A stretch of 64,000 nt of DNA, from the NCBI GenBank assembly GCA_900239685.1, contig OENT01000372.1, positions 62,531 to 126,530 on the forward strand, in the 5' to 3' direction. The translations under genes and the position numbers were made by a program. The notes beneath the pieces were generated by a model. That model did no database searches and was not told where the DNA came from. It saw only the letters and a program-made list of their open reading frames with translations. The first letter of the stretch is position 1, and every line of letters begins with the position of its first letter. Source of the stretch: Rotaria macrura. Taxonomy: Eukaryota > Rotifera > Eurotatoria > Philodinida > Philodinidae. Shown here one piece after another: positions 26,001 through 38,762 of this stretch.

Positions 26001-26894
26001 TTTATAATAGGCCTTTACTGTAGCAGAGTAAATGGAATAATCAAAAGACTCAAGGAAAATTAGAAAGGTCAAATGCTGCAATATCAATATTCATCTGTAT
26101 CTTCGATACTGATTAGAAATTGACCACATCTAAACTTCCCAGGCACTTCAGTTTTGGCATAATTCTTTTTCTTCGTTTTCGCTTGTGTTTTTACAGAATA
26201 TCACTTGATTGTAAATACAAGCAAAAACATTTTTGTATGCCTTACATAATCAAGTAAATATTAATAATTATTTGATAAAGTTTTCAATATTCGTGGACAA
26301 TCGCATTTACTTCTTGCGTCGATTTGTCCACATACTATTCTTGTCTCTTAGTGGGAAGCTGCATCGCTGTTTCGACGTCAAATTGATGACGACTGTGTTG
26401 CGATTCTTTATCAGATAAAACATTTGTATTCATACATATTAGACAATTTTCTGATTCTATTTTTGATCTAAAAATACCATCTTAGTGTAAATCAAAGGTT
26501 GTATTTTTTACAGAATATACGATGTAAAGCGTTGGATAAAATAGAAATCTTTCCTATAATGTGGGAGTCTTCCTCCGTCCGTCAATAAGGTTGCAGGTGT
26601 GGATATGAAAGAAAAGCATTGCACACACACTAATTTAAAAAAAACAGGAAGGTATTTCTTATCTAAACTATCACAAAGAAATATGATCGTGTGATTTAAC
26701 TTCTATTTATTTTAAAGTAACAGAAAAATAACATCCCTAACCGTTGCACACTGATCTTTCCGTTGTATTACCAACCATGAACACCCATGATCCATCATAT
26801 TTATTGCTGCCCCAGAGCGAAGTAAAGCCATCAGAGTCAGTCGGACTACCTGAAGACTGACAGAATGTTATCTGAAGTAAGCAGATATACAATT

Positions 26895-27005
26895 ACCTGA
26901 ATTCCGATATAAAATCGGACTCGATACGACAAGGCCTCGACTAAATTCTATTGGCTTTTATCGGATTCCTACTACATTCGATAAAAGTCAGATCGGAATC
27001 CGGGT
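26895..27005. mobile_element. Small TCCGAT-word element
   Basis: 111 bp. Ends are ACCTGAATTCCGAT and, inverted, ACCCGGATTCCGAT. Inside, ATCGGATT-type words occur in both orientations. The same word reappears at 58802-58900. No clear target duplication was found. Confidence 0.6.
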
Positions 27006-27486
27006 GACTCATGGATCTTTTGAGTCGGGGATGAGCAATTAGATATGATTTAGATATAAATATAACACAATGAGACTTGATCTAGTAGTCTTAGCAGTAT
27101 TTTTCCTGTATCTAGCACTTAGTGTGTGTGTTAATATTCGTAACATCAGTTTGACAATCTCAGTAAAGTAAGACTGTTACTTATCGATCATAGGGTGTTG
27201 TTAGCTTTCACAAAATATCAAGTATAAATATTTAATATTCCAAAAATTTCGGTCCGAGCTTGCTAACAGTAACTAATACTTTTATTTGTTATTTCAGTGA
27301 TGAAAGTAATAATTTGACCTGAATATAACGAAGGAAATTAACTGACAGACAAACTCTTCTATTTTAAGAAAACATCTATTCCCAAGGAACCAATCGATCA
27401 AATATATATTCCATAATTCAAATTTTTGTGGAACTCACATGTATTTTCGAAGAAAATTGTGAGTGAAAGTTTTAAGGTGAATTTTT

Positions 27487-27602
27487 TGCAGCACCCCCCC
27501 CTCCCCTCCCATTACAGACAAAGTCACTGAGTCCACACGCCCCCCCCNNNNNNNNNNNNNNNNNNCCCCCCCCTTCCCCTCGTGGGTACTAGTGCCCCCC
27601 CT
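27487..27602. other. C-rich tract with an 18-base assembly gap
   Basis: Runs of C on both sides of 18 unknown bases (27548-27565). The real length of the C-tract is not known. Such homopolymers commonly break assemblies, so the gap is probably technical. Confidence 0.85.
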
Positions 27603-27953
27603 CGTTACATACCATAGAAACTAGTGTATGAATCCATTACAGACATAACAACCAGCATTCTATCATCGTGATATATCACAACCTTATTTGCAGCTTTTTC
27701 CAATGTTTTTAATAAGAAAAATGTTAAATTAAGAAAAAAGAACAACGAAAAATGGAAACTATAGAATGAATAGCAACAATGAAAATGAAAAATAGGGCAC
27801 CAATCAGAGAAAGACGATGCGAAAAAATTCGTCGTATTACATTTTCTGTGTTTTCTATTAGCATACGAAGCTATAGATATGTGAGTTCCACATTTTAGCT
27901 CTGACGGGGCTGCACTAAGAAGCGTTTTTTTTTATTAAGGTGTCTTTTTTCAG

Positions 27954-28601
27954 GTTTCATTAATGATGACTCAAGCGTTCGTTATTTCGTACAAGAGAGA
28001 GATAGTTGAACAAGCCAGGAGACTAGCTCTACATACGAAAAAGTATGTTAGCATGGGCTTAAATAAATTGGCAATCAAGTACAAACGCATGGCACCTATT
28101 ATAACAGCAAAACGAATGGAACATTTAGCGCGTGGCTTTGACGATTCAGCTGTTAAACATCTTTTCAAAGGCTTTTTCGGTGACCTTGAAGCTGCACAAC
28201 AGTACGAAATAACTACTGGCGAAATGAAAATGCTTAACATCTCAACTGTTCAAAGTAATGGAACACTACGAGCCGTGATATGTACATATATTTTATATGA
28301 GTATCAAAACAAACTTGTATGTGATTTAGTCATGATTAATATGACTCAGCGAATAACCACAGATTGGAAATCACTTACTACTGAAGATTTGGTTCTAATT
28401 GGTGCTGCAGGTTTCCTTGGTGCTATTGTCACCTGGGGTTTAGGAGCTATACTCGTTGCTGCAGGGTATTATGCAGTCAAGAATTCTATTAAAACGGGGA
28501 TAAGTCAAGATAATGCTGAAGCGTTACTTTTGAAAATAATGGCGGACTATGGTTTCATAAAACTTGGACTAGACAAAAAAATTGAATTATTAATAGACTA
28601 A
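27954..28601 (+). CDS. Uncharacterised protein with a Gly-rich membrane segment
   Basis: I do not recognise this protein. The ATG at 27963 gives 212 residues; the frame is also open back to a TTTTTTCAG acceptor at 27953, so an upstream exon may exist. The N-terminal half is basic and helical (residues 10-60). A middle region of about 75 residues has alternating strands (MKMLNISTVQSNGTLRAVICTYILYEY, shown here only to position 90-115). Residues about 144-170 form one hydrophobic helix rich in small residues (GAAGFLGAIVTWGLG), like a glycine-zipper that lets helices pack or proteins insert into membranes. There is no signal peptide at the chosen start. A possible poly(A) signal AATAAA lies at 28722-28727. 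Function unknown; the fold may be a soluble protein with a membrane-inserting hairpin. Confidence 0.6.
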   Translation, partial: VSLMMTQAFVISYKREIVEQARRLALHTKKYVSMGLNKLAIKYKRMAPIITAKRMEHLARGFDDSAVKHLFKGFFGDLEAAQQYEITTGEMKMLNISTVQSNGTLRAVICTYILYEYQNKLVCDLVMINMTQRITTDWKSLTTEDLVLIGAAGFLGAIVTWGLGAILVAAGYYAVKNSIKTGISQDNAEALLLKIMADYGFIKLGLDKKIELLID

Positions 28602-31600
28602 TTAGATTTAGAGTGTGCCTCAATCGTCGAGAACATGATACTTTTTTATCGTATTCTAACTAAATCTATGGTTCAATTTTACTGAAGCGTCCATGTATGC
28701 TTTGATCCTCTTTTCAAAAGGAATAAATATAATATTCAGAAAACTGAGGTTATGAAGGATATGGACGGTTGTTAGTGTGGGTATATAGTAGACTGACACC
28801 CATACTCAGATCAGTATTCATCATACATTCATATTGTGAAGGAACCCCCCATGAAAAATAATTCTAGTCGGAAAAATAACAGCTTCAGAGATAATTTTCG
28901 AATTGCTAGTGAAGCCAACGTTTTTCAATATTTTCTACAGTAAAATCATAAATAATGAATACTACAATTAATACTTGTCTATAACTACCATACCTCTGCG
29001 AATCTATACCTTTTATTCCTCGGTTCCATTATACTCTTGCGAATCATTTACCAAACGTGTCATACAACTGTGACGCCAATATAATGCACAACCTAACAAC
29101 TAGCTTATTTTTAATAATATATCATACGATTAACTGTTGCTTTTCAGTGAAGCGAACTGGGATAAAAATACCATACATTTTTGAAAACTAAGAACAAGAC
29201 ACAATGGAATAAGTAGCAAGGAACCAAATTTCTTGGTTCCATTTCCATCGAATGAGATGAACAATAATCTATAAGTGATAAAAAATATCCACTTTCTTTC
29301 TGTCATTTTGTCACATCTCTTATAGAAACATTAAAAATGTGTATATCATATTCCTACTTATCCTTAAATCTCTAAACGGAATATACAGAACATGACAGAT
29401 ACATGTGCATATAATCTTCGAAACTATACATACAAAACGGCTAACGGTCAACCAGCATGACTGAAGTTGAGCGCTCAAATTTTCTGAGAGGAAACAACAG
29501 ATCTTAGTCATTTCAAGTTTTTATGCAGGTTTTCGTAGATTCTGCGTTGATCTATCTCGTTTGTTTTTAATAATTACGAAATTATAAAGTGATGATTGCC
29601 AGCCAAAATTCAGGTTTTTCATGTAAAAGTAACTTGAAAAGGCTCTTTTTCTCTTATCGTATTTCATTAATAGAAGCATTTTTAAAATTTAAAGTTGTAC
29701 TGGTAGCTTGAGATACAAATGAACATTGTTACTTTGATATTCTAAGTGATATTTCCAAACACGAAGCAAAATTTTAGATCGGTGAAAATCGTCTTAAAAA
29801 TTAATGGTTGGGCGTTACTTAATGTTTTGTCGATAGTTCACTCATTTTTCAAGCTGTGAATGTTTTCTCTTGACCAGAAGATAGCCTTATCTTTCAGCTA
29901 TAAAAGTACATCTCTCCAAATTTATGAATATGGAGTAGTTGGCAGGATTAATCACTCCTTCTGTATCCCCCAAGAAACGAGGGCCTTTTTGTCTGTGTGT
30001 TACCGACTAGTGTTTTCCTCATAAAATCCAAGTAACAAAATAGTTGAGGCTGAAATTTTCAAGTATCATAGTATTAGTTTACTTACATATTTCTTAACAA
30101 TTACAAGTCTTTCCCTTATACCATTCTGTAGAAATAGTCGTTCGAAGTTGAAAAAACATCTGTGGGTTACCTGTGTTTTGCATGTATAGAAATACTTTAT
30201 CACAAAGGTACGTATCCTTCAATCTTTTATTCTTGCATCGTGTCCTGTATATCTTACAGGCCCGAACTCTTCATTAATACTGAGCAACACATGCCACATC
30301 AAAACCTTGGGAAATGTAACTTCGTGGTCGATTAATATGGTTCAAATTACGTCCTCCTCAAAGCTTGATGTTCCACAAAACTCTTTCTTTGTCAAATCAT
30401 CACGCGGAAGAACTTTATCAATGGTGCTATCACGAAAAGACTGTTTATCATATAGAGTGCAATCACTGACACCATCTCGAATATCCGACACGAAACTACT
30501 TACTCAATCATCAATGAAAAAAGCTCGAGAAGAGAGGATTCTTAACTTTCCCTTTCTTTTTAGAGAACTTTAGTCGGATCATTGAATCAATATCGTCTGT
30601 CAACTGAATATATATATTCACGAAGAATATCATGTTGATGTCAATAGATGGAGCTGTATGACGCTAACTCCTATTATTATTCGATATCTAATCCTCTGTG
30701 AAGTTCTCTTGTGATCTTTTATTATGACTGACCAATGCTTTCTTCAAATCATTCGTGGTTGTTTCTCTCTCTCACAGTTTGTTCATGCTCTTGTTTGTTC
30801 AACTTGACAATTATTACTATATAGTTATTGTTTTGATTGCTACGTCAATTTTATTGGTTTCTATGTTTATAAATAAAACATGATTTTCCACATGTTGTAT
30901 TTAAGTTAAACATAGATATCAACGATCAAGTCAAAATAGGAAGTTTTTCGTAGAGAACTCTCAAATTTCTGCAAGCAGCCATTATCCTCAAAATAGATCT
31001 TTTGTATCGTAGATGAACTACGGAGTATATAGACTAATAAATAAATGAAAAAGAATCTCACATCTCACATCAAGTGTATGATTATCGTCATAAGAGAAAC
31101 ATCATTTCAAATTCTCACTCTTGTGCGAGAAAAAATGGGTGGTGTATTTGTGGATGCATTGGTAGAGTTTCTACAAACAGGAAAGAATTTCCCTCAATAA
31201 AAGGAACCATGTGAAAGAATAGATTGATACCTAAATTGAGTCACATTTTCTAATTCACAGAGAGGTATTATTGGTGAATATTATAAAAATCTTTGCGTAT
31301 AGTAGCAATATATGAAGGGATTTGATAGGTAACAATTATTTTTTTAGAATGAATAATTTGCACCAACTTTCGAATATCGTACGTCAAGAAATATGTGTGA
31401 ACGGGAAAGTCATTAAATGAATGAAATTTTCAAAGATTAAACACAGGTGATTTGAAAACTTCTTTGTGATTAGTGAATAAAATATATATCGTACATTTTG
31501 GCAACGATCAACTCAAGTCAATGGCTCAAATAATGAAAAAAAGAAAAGTAGTTATAAACATAAATTTTTTAATTTATTTAATAGTGAACAAGTACAAGTG

Positions 31601-31770
31601 GACGAAGATTATTTTGATATTCATTCAAAGAAAACGTTTGCTATACACAAACCTCTGTTTCGTCAAGAAATTGAGAAAGAAATATGTAATATAATAGAAA
31701 ATATTTTGGCTTGACTAAAGATAGTAAGAAAGAAACATTATTCATAGCAGATCGCTATTACCATGCTGAT

Positions 31771-31862
31771 ATCCCATGTAAAAAAATAATCAAAAATTCG
31801 ATTGAAAATCGATTTTATCATTATTAAAACTGATTTTTTTACATCTTTTTTTCACACGGGAT
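31771..31862. mobile_element. Minimal AATCGATT-word element, 92 bp
   Basis: The left end is ATCCCATGTAAAAAAA and the inverted right end ATCCCGTGTGAAAAAAA. Both match the ends of the 10740-13319 element. The interior has two ATTCGATT/AATCGATT words. It is a short internally deleted relative. Confidence 0.65.
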
Positions 31863-33980
31863 GTTGTTCGGTAAGTAGGTGTCGTCTTCACGTTGTGAAT
31901 ATTTTCACTCTACGTTAAACTAAGTATAGTGATTGAAAATACTGTTTCGAATAGATAGACCCAATCAATCAATATCTGAATATGTTTATTAGAATGATGA
32001 ATTTTACAGTTATGACATTGGTATGCAATGCATTGTGAAAGTATATTCTACTTCAGATCACATAAATCCGGTTACATAAATTTGTCTCTTTTAAAATCAC
32101 AAAATCAAGTCTACAATATTAATTAAAATACTTTAACCCTTTTATCATTGTTATTGTTGCAATCAAATTAAATTTCATATACATGCTAACTGGGATGACG
32201 AGAATAGAGTAGACATATTTAGTAATATACTTTAATAGAAGTGAATGTATAAAATAAAATGTGCTGACTCATTATACAAAATCAATGAAATGATTATATC
32301 TTCTAGTTTTTGAATATCTTTCTCTGATAATTAGCTTAAATATTCTGAGCAATCTGACACGTGAAATTTTACATGCTTGTTGTGGAATCCATTCAATGTT
32401 TTTTCATCAATGCAGTTTAACTATGGCATTGTAATTAAGAACTGCGTCATCTAATAAAAAACATGGTTGATTTGGGAGAAATAAGAATCGTTTTAAAAAG
32501 GTAATTTAGCTAAACTTATAATTATAACCTAACAATTTATGTATAGCCCCAAACATCCATCTGATTATCATCAAAAAGAAATATTCCTTAATCAATTACA
32601 ATAGGCGAAAGAACTCTACTGACAAATAATGATTATACCAGGAAATAGTTCTATTGAAATAATTGATGCATTACTTAAGGTGTAGTTGTTAATACGCTTA
32701 AAAATAATATTTACTATCGGTCTAGGTTTTAAGCTCTATTTATTTCATTAGGTGGAGAAATTTTGAATATGGAACAATGGAATTGAATATGTTAAAATCA
32801 AAATTTTCTAATACTTATTGTGGTTGTTCACCATGCCAAATGGCAAACAGATATTTACAATAGTTGATATAAAAAATTGATATTGCATGCATGATCCCGG
32901 AAAATGTAGTTCTTCACTTCCAAATACCTGAAATGGCTATTATTTATTGAATTTTTTCAAAATGCTATCGTCTCTGTTTCGTTCGTAGTTTCCAGATTTA
33001 TGGAAGTCTTATCCGATTCATAGTTTGATGTGCCTATCAATAGATCACAGAATTATTCGATACATCTCTTCGACACCTAGTAAATCTACTTGTCGAAAAT
33101 ATTGACAACTTTTATCATTTTTCATGACTGTCTTGCGTATGTAGAGATTTCAGAATCTTCTTTATTGTTTTCATGGAAATATTTTTTCTCTTTTTCTATA
33201 TTTTTTCTGAGTTCAAAACATGCAAATTATTATAGGAAAAATAGATTATGTAACATATATTAAAAAAATATCATCCCTAGAGAGAGAAATGCTGCAAGCC
33301 TAACTAAGATAAAACAAACATGCTCCATCATCATGTCATTAGTCTAACATACAAAATGCCATAGTACAACAAGAAAACTTTCATTTCAAAGTTTCCTTAT
33401 AATATGCGAGCGTCCATTAAAAAGTCAAACTCACTTTCTACTTAGAACCATGCAACAGCGTTATATGATAGAAACAAATGTCTTTCCTGCATTTTTTGAA
33501 CATCTATTCAACACAGCCTAAAAGAAACGGAAGAGACACTGGTATGAGTGTACAGTAGATTCACAACCTAGAAATCATAAAATCGCCTCTAATTCCTGGT
33601 TTATACGCTCTGATTCTCAAGTACGTAAAATATCAGGTGTTCCTTCCATGCCAAACTATGATAACGAGAGCATTATCGGATTCTGAATCCGTATGATATG
33701 TATCGGTCTAATATGGATTCTTATTCATGCATTATTTATCGTTGAACAAAAACATGTATGATATCAAATTAAATGATTGATGAATTTCTGTTTTTTTTTC
33801 ATGGCGCAAAGTTACAATACAGTCTAAAGCGTGGATTCTCGTTCGATCATGGCGTCTTTGGTTGACATTGTATTGCCGTTCTTTATATCTTCTCATTTCA
33901 AAATATGCAAAAGAAAAAAACGTGTCAATGTAATTTAGAAAGATAAATTATGAAGAATCTCACTGTTTTCGATCAGAAGA

Positions 33981-35592
33981 ATCCCATATGAAAATATTTT
34001 GCATTGTAAGTTGTTTTTTAGCAGCTTCGAGTTGCTTTGTCATAGATAAGTGGCTGAAAAGTGCTTACACATGCATTTAATAAGCTCCTAAAAGCAGCTT
34101 TCTGTGGAAAGTCGCTTAATTTAGCCTAGAAAATAGTTTTTGAAGCACTTATCAGCCTACTTGCTTAAAAACAGTACCGGCTTCTTGAATCCAAGCGATT
34201 TAAAGTGCTTGTGACCCGAAATATATAATGGTGTAGTAAGTGTTTTGACTTTAAGCCCGAATCAGCACTTTATTAAACATTTTACAGGTGTAAAATCTAG
34301 AAGACGTTATGTCTTCTGAAGCGCTAGAATTTATAACTCTACAATACCTTACTTTGTGTCCTCTTCTAAAATCTTAGCAATATTTTCCTCTAGAGAAATA
34401 CAGAGTTTGATTAATTTATCATCCATGATGTTATAGAGAACGTTTTATTCTGACGAAAAATAATTTTACTCATTGATAATCGACTTAACTATAGACCTAT
34501 ACAAGATGGAATGTGATTAAAATCGTTGTCCAAGACTACGCGCAAAGATTTTGAATTCTCAAAATTTTTCAGAGATCATCTTTGGAAACTCACGCATAGC
34601 ATGGTAATTAAACTATCATACAATATCTCTATATGAGACCGTACTATGAATTTTGGGAACTGGAGATTGAAAGTTTCCAACTAAGAACGCGTTTTTCCGT
34701 GGTCTAACTGATAGTTATTTTCTTTGCCGACTTTTACAGCTAATCTCTCGTAAAGCCCATGAGTTTTTCTTCAAGTTTTAATTTATCTTTGAGGAAATCC
34801 AACATGCAAAACTAAAATATACTGTAGAATTCGAGTAATATTTTTCAACCAAGAAAACTTATTTGTTTAGCAAGTTGAAACATAATCAACAGTAAAAAGT
34901 AGCGTAGCATTCATAGCTATGCCAAAAGTTACTGATCCGAGTTTTTAACAATGATGTTTTTCTTAAAAGAACTTTTTCCTCACTTAGGAAAATTCAATGA
35001 AACCGTTTCGAAAAAGTAAATACAACTTAAGAACTCAAGAACCCAATGTCTGCAAATGATCTATTGATTATCTTTATTTTTCTAAAGATTTCTAATATAA
35101 AAGTCCTCGACGAAAAAACGCTTAGCTCAAAATTAAAAAAAATATAACACTTCTGAAAAGTCCCAAGAAAAAAAGTAAGGTAAAAACTATTTTCTTGTCT
35201 TAGTTTAACGTAATGGATTTAATTTTGTACCATCGATACGTGTCCACACGGTAATTTAGCAAAGTGGTGTAAAACATTGTCTTCCAGTTTAAAGATACGA
35301 TGATCGAATCCAATCTCCAGCTCTACTCTGTACATAATCAAAATTTGAATAACGTCGATAAGTTTGTAGTAGCAAGACGTAGTGGGAACTTTTGCTTGTA
35401 GTTTACCATTACAGGGACATTATAGGATCGATGTAATTTATTTATTAAATAATAGATTTCAGCACTTAAAAGCGCTGAGACTTTTCACTTTAAACTCTTT
35501 TAATCGCTTTAAAATGTGTGCTGAAAAGTCCTAAAAAGCTCACATGATAAGCTGTTTTCAACTAGCTTTTCGCTGAAATTTTTATATGGGGT
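33981..35592. mobile_element. Long element with AAGTGCTT word arrays at both ends
   Basis: Ends read ATCCCATATGAAAAT and, inverted, ACCCCATATAAAAAT. The left block (34005-34280) and right block (35458-35580) carry words such as AAGTGCTT, AGCACTTT and AAAAGC in both orientations. The 1.15 kb between them has none and no open frame. This is the same layout as at 10740-13319 and 45622-47491. No target duplication recognised. Confidence 0.55.
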
Positions 35593-35959
35593 AGACGTAT
35601 GTCTTTTAGTAATACTAGTAATGATCTATATACCGTTCTCGAATTCTTTGAATATATATCGACAAAAACAAGTATCGATTTTTTTATGATGAAAAAAATT
35701 TCTCGGCAACATTATTTTACCCAAAACAAAGCACAAGATAATCGCTAGAACAAAAGTGATGAAAGCACCATTAAAAACATGCCACAAAGGAGATATTGCG
35801 TAGAGTGGTGTTGATCGGCTTGGACTAGTAATAAAAAACTAACATTGGTATTGCACGATTTTCCTCAGTCAAATTCATTTACTGGTCGATTTTTGTTATT
35901 GAAAAGCTTACATACTGATATGATAGATACCCGACAACTGAGGTTGTCAACTGTTTGTC

Positions 35960-36030
35960 TTGTTTTCCATTCCCTAGACGGAAAGGATAAGGAATAGAAA
36001 CAGTGATTTTCTGTGTTTCGATCAAGGGGG
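35960..36030. repeat. Decayed coding-like block shared with 53040-53105
   Basis: CCCTAGACGGAAAGGATAAG and the following bases up to TTTTCTGTGTTT match the second site at most positions. In one frame both sites read similar peptide (FPRRKG, TVIFCVSIK here; LPRLKGYGLGTVIFCVWIHK there), with a stop at this site. They are probably two relics of one gene or transposon coding region. Confidence 0.4.
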
Positions 36031-36119
36031 AAACAACTGACTTTTTGACTTAAATAATCTAAATGATCTTGATGAACTTGAAGTCAAGAAAGCCATCAAA
36101 GTCAGTTATTTACCCCTTG

Positions 36120-36690
36120 CTACGAAGGGTATATTCTACGTTGCACTTTCATCAAACCTTTAGGGCATATGAGCAGTAATATACCCTCAAAAGGTATATT
36201 AGCTTCATAAATCCTTTCGAATGAGGGTTTATTAATATACCCTTGTAAAGAAATAGTAGAATAAAAAAACCCTTCTCCAAAGGGTTTATGAAGTTAGTAT
36301 ACCTTTTGAGGGTATATTACTGCTCATATGCCCTAAAGGTTTGATGAAAGTGCAATGTAGAATATACCCTTCGTAGGGTTTATGAACTCAAAAGGTATAT
36401 ATGTTATGTCAGCAGAGACATCTTATGACATAAGAAGGCCCTCTTTATCCATTCTATAATATGCAGGAGGAGGAATCGTGTGGAGGAAGAGAAAGAGAGA
36501 AAGAAGTATATTCTTTGTTGCTTTGATTTCGATTTTAAGATAAGTATGATCATTCGTTTGTTTTTGTAATAAAGGAAAGGAGGAAGAATAAATAAAGAAC
36601 GGGTAAAGGACCTAACAGTATATGAAAGGGTTTATGAATTTCATCAATCCTTTTGAAGGGTTTATTATTCTACGCCTATTTTTTAACGTG
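36120..36690. mobile_element. Fold-back element, GGGTATAT/GGGTTTAT words
   Basis: Near-perfect 97-bp arms at 36120-36216 and 36280-36376 are rich in CCCTnnAAAGG, GGGTATATTA and GGGTTTAT words. More words continue at 36625-36665. The right end reads inward CACGTTAAAAAATAGGCGTA and is followed by TA. It matches the ends of the elements at 41596-41962 and 58449-58753. Both this element and 41596-41962 share the block TTGCACTTTMATMAAACC. The left terminus was not found, so this copy may be rearranged or carry an insertion (36420-36600). Confidence 0.6.
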
Positions 36691-37191
36691 TAGCCCACAG
36701 GGTTCGCGCTTACAGCATTATACTTTAACAACAGCTACCCTCACCTACCCGCATCCACAACTTTCCTCGAATAATCTTATTCACCTTGCAAAAGAAAAAG
36801 AACAACCATTTTGGATGCAATCATACAACACTTTTTCAAGGATTAATGTTTCAATTTCGATGAATTTTTGTATGTAAAGGAAGAAAAAGACAGAGCATAC
36901 ACTCTCACAAAGCGTGAGTAACCTTGGTAAAAATATTTCCGACGCTCTGTCGTCTTGTTCTCCGTTCCTTTAAATATGAATAAAATTTTACTTATTGGTA
37001 GGTGCATGTGCGATAAATACCCAACATTAGGTTAAAACCCACAAATAATAATTCTGATTCATCTTTCGTTTTTTTTAATTCTCACTTGCTTTTCAAAAAT
37101 TATTTGCTTCCAATAAAACAATCATTTGTCTCTATATGAAATATACTTTTTTAATTTCTTTAATTTTAAAGATTTTTTTCGTTCATCTACT

Positions 37192-38762
37192 ATGTCAACG
37201 GCACCAAACAATAGCAGTCGATCGAATGGTACCCCCAATCGATTCTTTAATCGTATAACGAATTCTTATATGCATAGTGATTCAATTAATGAAGCAAACA
37301 GAATTTCGACTACCATCGGTAGTGATGACAGAGAGTCTTCAACATGGGTTGATTCATTAACCCAACTTGATCGTGTACTTTCTGGTAGTCTACTCCGTTT
37401 ATGTTACAATATCATTGATATCATTCTTCTTTCTTTTGGTCTTCATTATGGTACAAAAACTTGTAGCAACTCTCATTCTTTCGTAGTAATATCAATTTGC
37501 ATACTTGTTTTTGGTGCGATCGCACTTGCTACTTCTCTTCTATTTGTCAAAAGAAACTGGCCTTTACGCCATATGAATTTGACCGATGTGGCTAATTCAA
37601 ATCGTTATCAACAAGGATCTATTTTACGCAATGTTTTTCATTTTCTTAAATTTGTAACGATATGCGTTGGTAGTGTCTACGTAATTAAATGGAAAAACCC
37701 TGTAAACAATGACTGTGAAATTATTCGCTTCTATCTTAGTATTGTTTGTTTTAATACGTGGGTTATGGTTTTGATTTGGCCGCCAAAACCTTCACTTCCG
37801 ATACGACGATCATTAGCAATAGAATGTCTTATTCTCCTCTTATCGATTATTTTCAATACCATCTATGTCTGTGTTGTGGCATTCGTAACAATTAAAAATA
37901 ATAAGTCAGAATGCACATACAGCAGTATTGAAGATCTATATTTTCGCGCACCACTCAAATCATTTGCCTACTTTGGACTTATTTTAGCTGGCTGTACAGT
38001 TAGCGTTAATATAGTTGGTGCTATTCTAAATCAACTCTTTTATCGTGTGCCAAATTTACGAAGAATTTTACTCTCTGCATCGGCTGTTCATTATGTGATA
38101 TCTTATTTTAAAAATATCGTTATTATCTGCTATTATTCAATAGGATTTTTTCTTCTATTCCGACCTCGTGCAGGTGGACCGTGTTCTTTAGTAGCTCCTG
38201 ACTTGTATAAAATTCTTTGGATATGGCAATTGATACAAGTTTTAATACCATTTCTTATTTGGTCTCTTGCATTTCTGGTTCTTTGTATTGGCCTTGGGTT
38301 GGGGATTTGTATTGCATGCTGCTTTCCGGCATCGATCGGTGTTCCCCTTCTGCAAATCCTTGGGGTATGTTTCCTATAGAAAATTAAAAAAATTGACTGC
38401 TGTTCTCTCTATTCAGGGAAGACTGAGGGATATTTCTGGTACAACCCCTGAAAATCCTCCAGCATCACCAGGTACTATTGATGCTTTGCCAATTATAAGT
38501 TTTGGTGAAGCATCCGATGAATTCAATCAATCTGCATGGTCAGTAAAAAACAAACCCGAAGCTCTTTCGATGATAATCTCTGGCTTTTCTTTTTTAATAA
38601 TATTGTTGTAGTGCTATATGTCAAGCAACTTATGAGGAGAATGAACGAGTTAAAAAGCTACCGTGCGGTCATCTTTTTCATGATCAATGTGTGGCTCATT
38701 GGCTTTCAATAACACGTATCTGTCCTGTTTGCCGTCATCGAATTCCATCAGCGGATTTATAG
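37192..38762 (+). CDS. Multi-pass membrane RING-H2 E3 ubiquitin ligase
   Basis: Three exons: 37192-38364, 38417-38538 and 38612-38762, with GT-AG introns of 52 and 73 bp. The joined frame gives 481 residues. The N-terminus (1-65) is Ser/Asn-rich and presumably cytosolic. About eight hydrophobic segments follow between residues 70 and 390. The last one ends in a Gly/Cys-rich stretch. A Pro-rich linker (PENPPASPG) leads to a C-terminal RING-H2 finger. Its ligands are C432, C435, C450, H452, H455, C458, C469 and C472, with the conserved CAIC, HxxHDQC, HW and CPVC, so both zinc sites are complete. Role: transfer of ubiquitin from an E2 enzyme to membrane or nearby substrates, perhaps in ER or endosomal quality control. 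The layout (many helices, then C-terminal RING) is like TRC8/RNF145-type ligases, but I cannot assign orthology. The ATG at 37192 is preceded by an open frame without a Met. Confidence 0.85.

Larger units (their letters stand above)
20071..27953. other. Eight-kilobase gene-poor stretch
   Basis: No gene supported on either strand; open stretches are short and AT-driven. A solitary hAT-like end, CAGGGTTGG, occurs at 20290 without a visible partner. A small TCCGAT-word element lies at 26895-27005. A C-rich tract with a gap lies at 27487-27602. Confidence 0.5.
28602..37191. other. Gene-poor stretch before the RING gene
   Basis: No gene supported. Contains the small AATCGATT element at 31771-31862, the long AAGTGCTT-word element at 33981-35592, a block at 35960-36030 similar to 53040-53105, and the fold-back element at 36120-36690. 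The promoter of the RING gene must lie in the last few hundred bases, but I see no certain core element. Confidence 0.5.
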
